Origin: Galeruca laticollis
Taxonomy: Eukaryota > Arthropoda > Insecta > Coleoptera > Chrysomelidae
Assembly (NCBI GenBank): GCA_963921935.1
Contig: OY998176.1
Coordinates: 172,852,445 to 172,916,444 of the forward strand
Length of the DNA stretch: 64,000 nt
Direction: 5' to 3'
Under the pieces are notes generated by a model. That model had not been told where the DNA came from. It did no database searches and saw only the letters and a list, made by a program, of their open reading frames with translations. Made by a program: the position numbers and the translations under genes. Position 1 is the stretch's first letter. Each line of letters begins with the position of its first letter. Positions 61,525-64,000 of the stretch are shown here, in pieces.

Positions 61525-61909
61525 GATAAAATAGAGATACCAAAAATGTTACTCAAGTTACCATGTTGTAGTTATAATTGAAGAAGAATCTTATTTTTGT
61601 GTTACGTTGGAAAATAGCTTTTGTTTTTTATGAGATTTTGAAAATCTTGTCAGGCTATGACACAATTCATAAAGTGTTCAATTGCTCTTTTGAGACTGAT
61701 TAGATATTAAATTGTTATAAGCTCCACAAAGTTAGAAATTATTGATAAAAATGTTTCGTTCAACTTTTGTTAATAATTACAGCTCTTTTGATTTTTCATT
61801 TTTGAAATAAAAATAGATACGAAGAATACATATTTTCTTTATTTTGAATATCATCGCGCAGTTCCAAGCGTCAGCACAGTAGCCAGCGTCATACCCGGTA
61901 TAACGGGAT

Positions 61910-62320
61910 GATTTGACAAAAAGGAACATGTGTCAATATTTTACCCATTGACACGTAGTTAATTATAATTTTATGAATTTAGTTATCACTTGTGATTAGG
62001 AACTGACTGATTTATGAACATTATATGTCGTTTCTCTTATTGCAGGTAATGTTTAGTAAATAATAATTTTAAGATTCGTGAATAACGAAAAATATATTTC
62101 TTTTATTGCAAAAAGTCAGTTGTGTTTTTTTCATCGATGTCATACCCCCTAATAGATCAATATATCCACTATATATACTTATACATTTGAATTTTATTGA
62201 ATCAAGTATTGTTTTTATTTCATAGAATCTTTTCAAAATTAAAATTAAATACTGGACCTTTTTGACTCCTGCTTGTCCCTTATTCCCCTACTATGGGGCC
62301 AAAAAAAATGTACGACATTG
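61910..62320. other. Segment present only in copy B
   Basis: About 400 bp between CCCGGTATAACGGG and GTCTAGAAAAAGTATT. In copy A the same flanks join through GTACGACA. No gene, no terminal repeats, and the interior reads as ordinary AT-rich 3' sequence of Pogo-2 (it includes GGACCTTTTTGACTC near its end). Deletion in copy A is more likely than insertion here. Confidence 0.7.
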
Positions 62321-62604
62321 TCTAGAAAAAGTATTAAATTACATATTTCTTTTTTGATAATTCAACTGAAAATTGAGTTAAACTTGGCCAAACAACTGTT
62401 TGTTTGATAAGTGTTGTATATTTTGATATAGTAGTCTCGGTTTTCATAGTATAATTTGAAATAGTCAAATTGAACCTTTAAGCCCCGCTCTACCCTAGTA
62501 TTGAATCTCCAATTTCCAGTTAAACGATGACATGTAGTTATACTCTAATGAAGTAGTCAATTTATTCTTCCTTTCATAATAAATGAAACAATCGATTACA
62601 AGTT

Positions 62605-62791
62605 TCATTGTATGAATTTCAGCTTCTGTTTATATTGACAATGGAGACGTATACATTTCGAAGTACGACTATTATTTATTTGGGTTATTTTGTTATGACG
62701 AAAAATGAAGCAGCAGTCAAGCAGCTCCTGCTCACGTCCTGCTGAGGGAACGACCAGTGCCCTTGTTAAGCAGTCTTCATTCATTTCTTCG
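62605..62791 (-). pseudogene. Downstream part of the pipsqueak-HTH remnant (copy B)
   Basis: Matches 17075-17261 with several substitutions. The HTH itself is absent, because homology to copy A ends at 62791. Confidence 0.4.
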
Positions 62792-64000
62792 AATTGTTCC
62801 CAAGTATATAACAATTATGTCTTACTATTGCAGCGTATTAATTAAATTGGAAGAACTTGGGACAAGAAAATTTAGGTCTATATGAATAAACTGGATGTAG
62901 CACTTCTGAAAAACAATTGAGTAGGTAGATCAAGACTATGCGGCTGTAACAAAGAAATAATCTGACATATATTTTATACCTATATTTATTTAAATCAAAA
63001 TTTTCATGAATTCTGAATTCTCTGTAGAACAACAAAAACAGAAACTTGGAATTTCATGAGATAAATTGCAAAATAAACAACAAAATATTTTTACACTTGT
63101 TGAAATCAAACAAAAATAGACAGATCGACAAGATTATCCACATATTTTCTAAAATCATTAACACCAGATAATTTCCAGTGAAATCAGCAATACGGATAGA
63201 ATTGAGAATAATTACTAACTATGATTAGAAATTATTCATGATCGCAAGAAGTCTCCATAAAATTAAGGTCTCCATAGAATTCAAAACCTTTTTACAAATA
63301 TATTGAAAACATTTATGACGTCAAACTGTAGTTAAATTAGGAAATAACAGCATGTGAGTGTTATCAATAAACTTATCATTTAACCAATTAATTCCTTCAT
63401 TATTTTTCTTAGAGCTTACCGCTGATGATTGTTTCATGCTCCAATTTTCTTTACACTTTAATCACCTGACATTCTGTTCTGAACCTTTACGTGAAAAGAA
63501 ATAATTCATTATTTACTTGTTCATTTTCTTCAGCTGATACGCTTCGTTATACCCTGTCAACTGATAATATCAATAATACAATTATGTATTTCTTAGAAGG
63601 ATTTATACAGTGTACTCTTCACAAAGAGCAATCTCAAATTTTGTTGGTAGAAGAATATTTAAAATTACTTACGTTTATAATTGAAATAATTATGCTGCTT
63701 TTCTTGTATAGTTTGTGTTTGAATCGGATGTATTTCCAATTCCACCTCTTTTCAGTGGGTTTCCACCATCCACGAGTGACCCCTGTCACGTTTGTGTCGT
63801 CCTATATTTGTCGTTAAATGTTGGTAAACTCAAGGTGTGAGAAACCATGCCGATGGATGCCTGGCTCTGGCGAGTGAGTCATAAACGGTTCCTCTAGATA
63901 CCGGGCGCCCTCTTGATGAAACTTAGCATTATCGAGATACCCAGCCTCTGCCTCGATGGACCAAAAAATTCCTAGGTTACTCGTGGGATTGATCTATCAG
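62792..64000. other. Unassigned right end of the window
   Basis: AT-rich to about 63490. An open frame of 108 codons at 63491-63817 has a hydrophobic stretch and no motif I know. The last 180 bp (from about 63825) are GC-richer, like the edge of another element, but I cannot name it. Confidence 0.45.

Larger units (their letters stand above)
58575..62495 (+). mobile_element. Pogo/Tigger-like DNA transposon 'Pogo-2' (copy B)
   Basis: Left end GGGTGGAGCGGGGCTTATAA and right end inverted partner AGCCCCGCTCTACCC, with TA at 58573-58574 and 62496-62497. About 400 bp longer than copy A because of sequence at 61910-62320 that copy A lacks. Confidence 0.87.

Noticed and set aside
63491..63817. 108-codon frame near the right end
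   Set aside because: One hydrophobic stretch but no homology signal or conserved motif; AT-rich sequence easily yields frames of this length.

Overview
This is a host-gene-poor, AT-rich stretch of an animal genome, almost certainly an insect. It is built nearly entirely of nested, decayed transposable elements. Families that point to an arthropod are pogo/Tigger-type transposases with C-terminal PHD fingers, a Jockey/I-like element, an R4/Dong-like element, an RNase H-bearing non-LTR element with a DUF4780-like ORF1, BEL/Pao, an errantivirus-type env remnant, a DUF4817-type mariner, a MADF-bearing Harbinger derivative and Penelope-like fragments. A beetle would fit, but the species cannot be fixed from the sequence. 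I found no intact host gene, no rRNA or tRNA gene and no CRISPR. Every transposase or polymerase reading frame is interrupted.

The main architectural feature is a duplicated block. Positions 1-17261 (copy A) recur in the same orientation at 45175-62791 (copy B). From 1 to about 10348 the copies look identical wherever I compared them, apart from the length of one TA tract. From 10349 onward they differ by a few percent substitutions plus many indels, including one of about 400 bp. Both copies carry, left to right: a minus-strand Jockey/I-like element (only its 5' half is inside copy A), a long TA microsatellite, a piggyBac-like element in TTAA sites, a pogo-like element (Pogo-1) in TA sites, a Jockey-type reverse transcriptase tail, and a second pogo-like element (Pogo-2) with a Penelope GIY-YIG fragment inside it.

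The 28 kb between the copies is a different TE nest. It holds a pipsqueak-HTH transposase remnant (about 17.1-17.4 kb), an RTE tail (18.8-19.1 kb), a Penelope fragment (19.2-19.7 kb) and a mariner-like element with 162-bp inverted repeats embedded in TA repeats (19.7-21.2 kb). Next comes an internally deleted Gypsy-type LTR element with a tRNA-Lys primer site and a SAP-domain gag (about 21.6-27.2 kb), then a long inverted plus direct repeat array (27.3-28.1 kb). An R4/Dong-like element follows, abutting a TA microsatellite (28.1-30.5 kb). A non-LTR element with a 32-bp flanking duplication (33.7-39.7 kb) was split by a BEL/Pao element with two LTRs (35.3-37.8 kb). Last are a satellite array split by a Harbinger derivative with a TGA target duplication (40.4-42.0 kb) and an env fragment (42.25-42.86 kb).

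There is no operon logic or cooperating pathway. What can be read is insertion order (who interrupts whom) and which lesions predate the A/B duplication. The end of the window (62792-64000) and several AT-rich spacers hold nothing I can identify.
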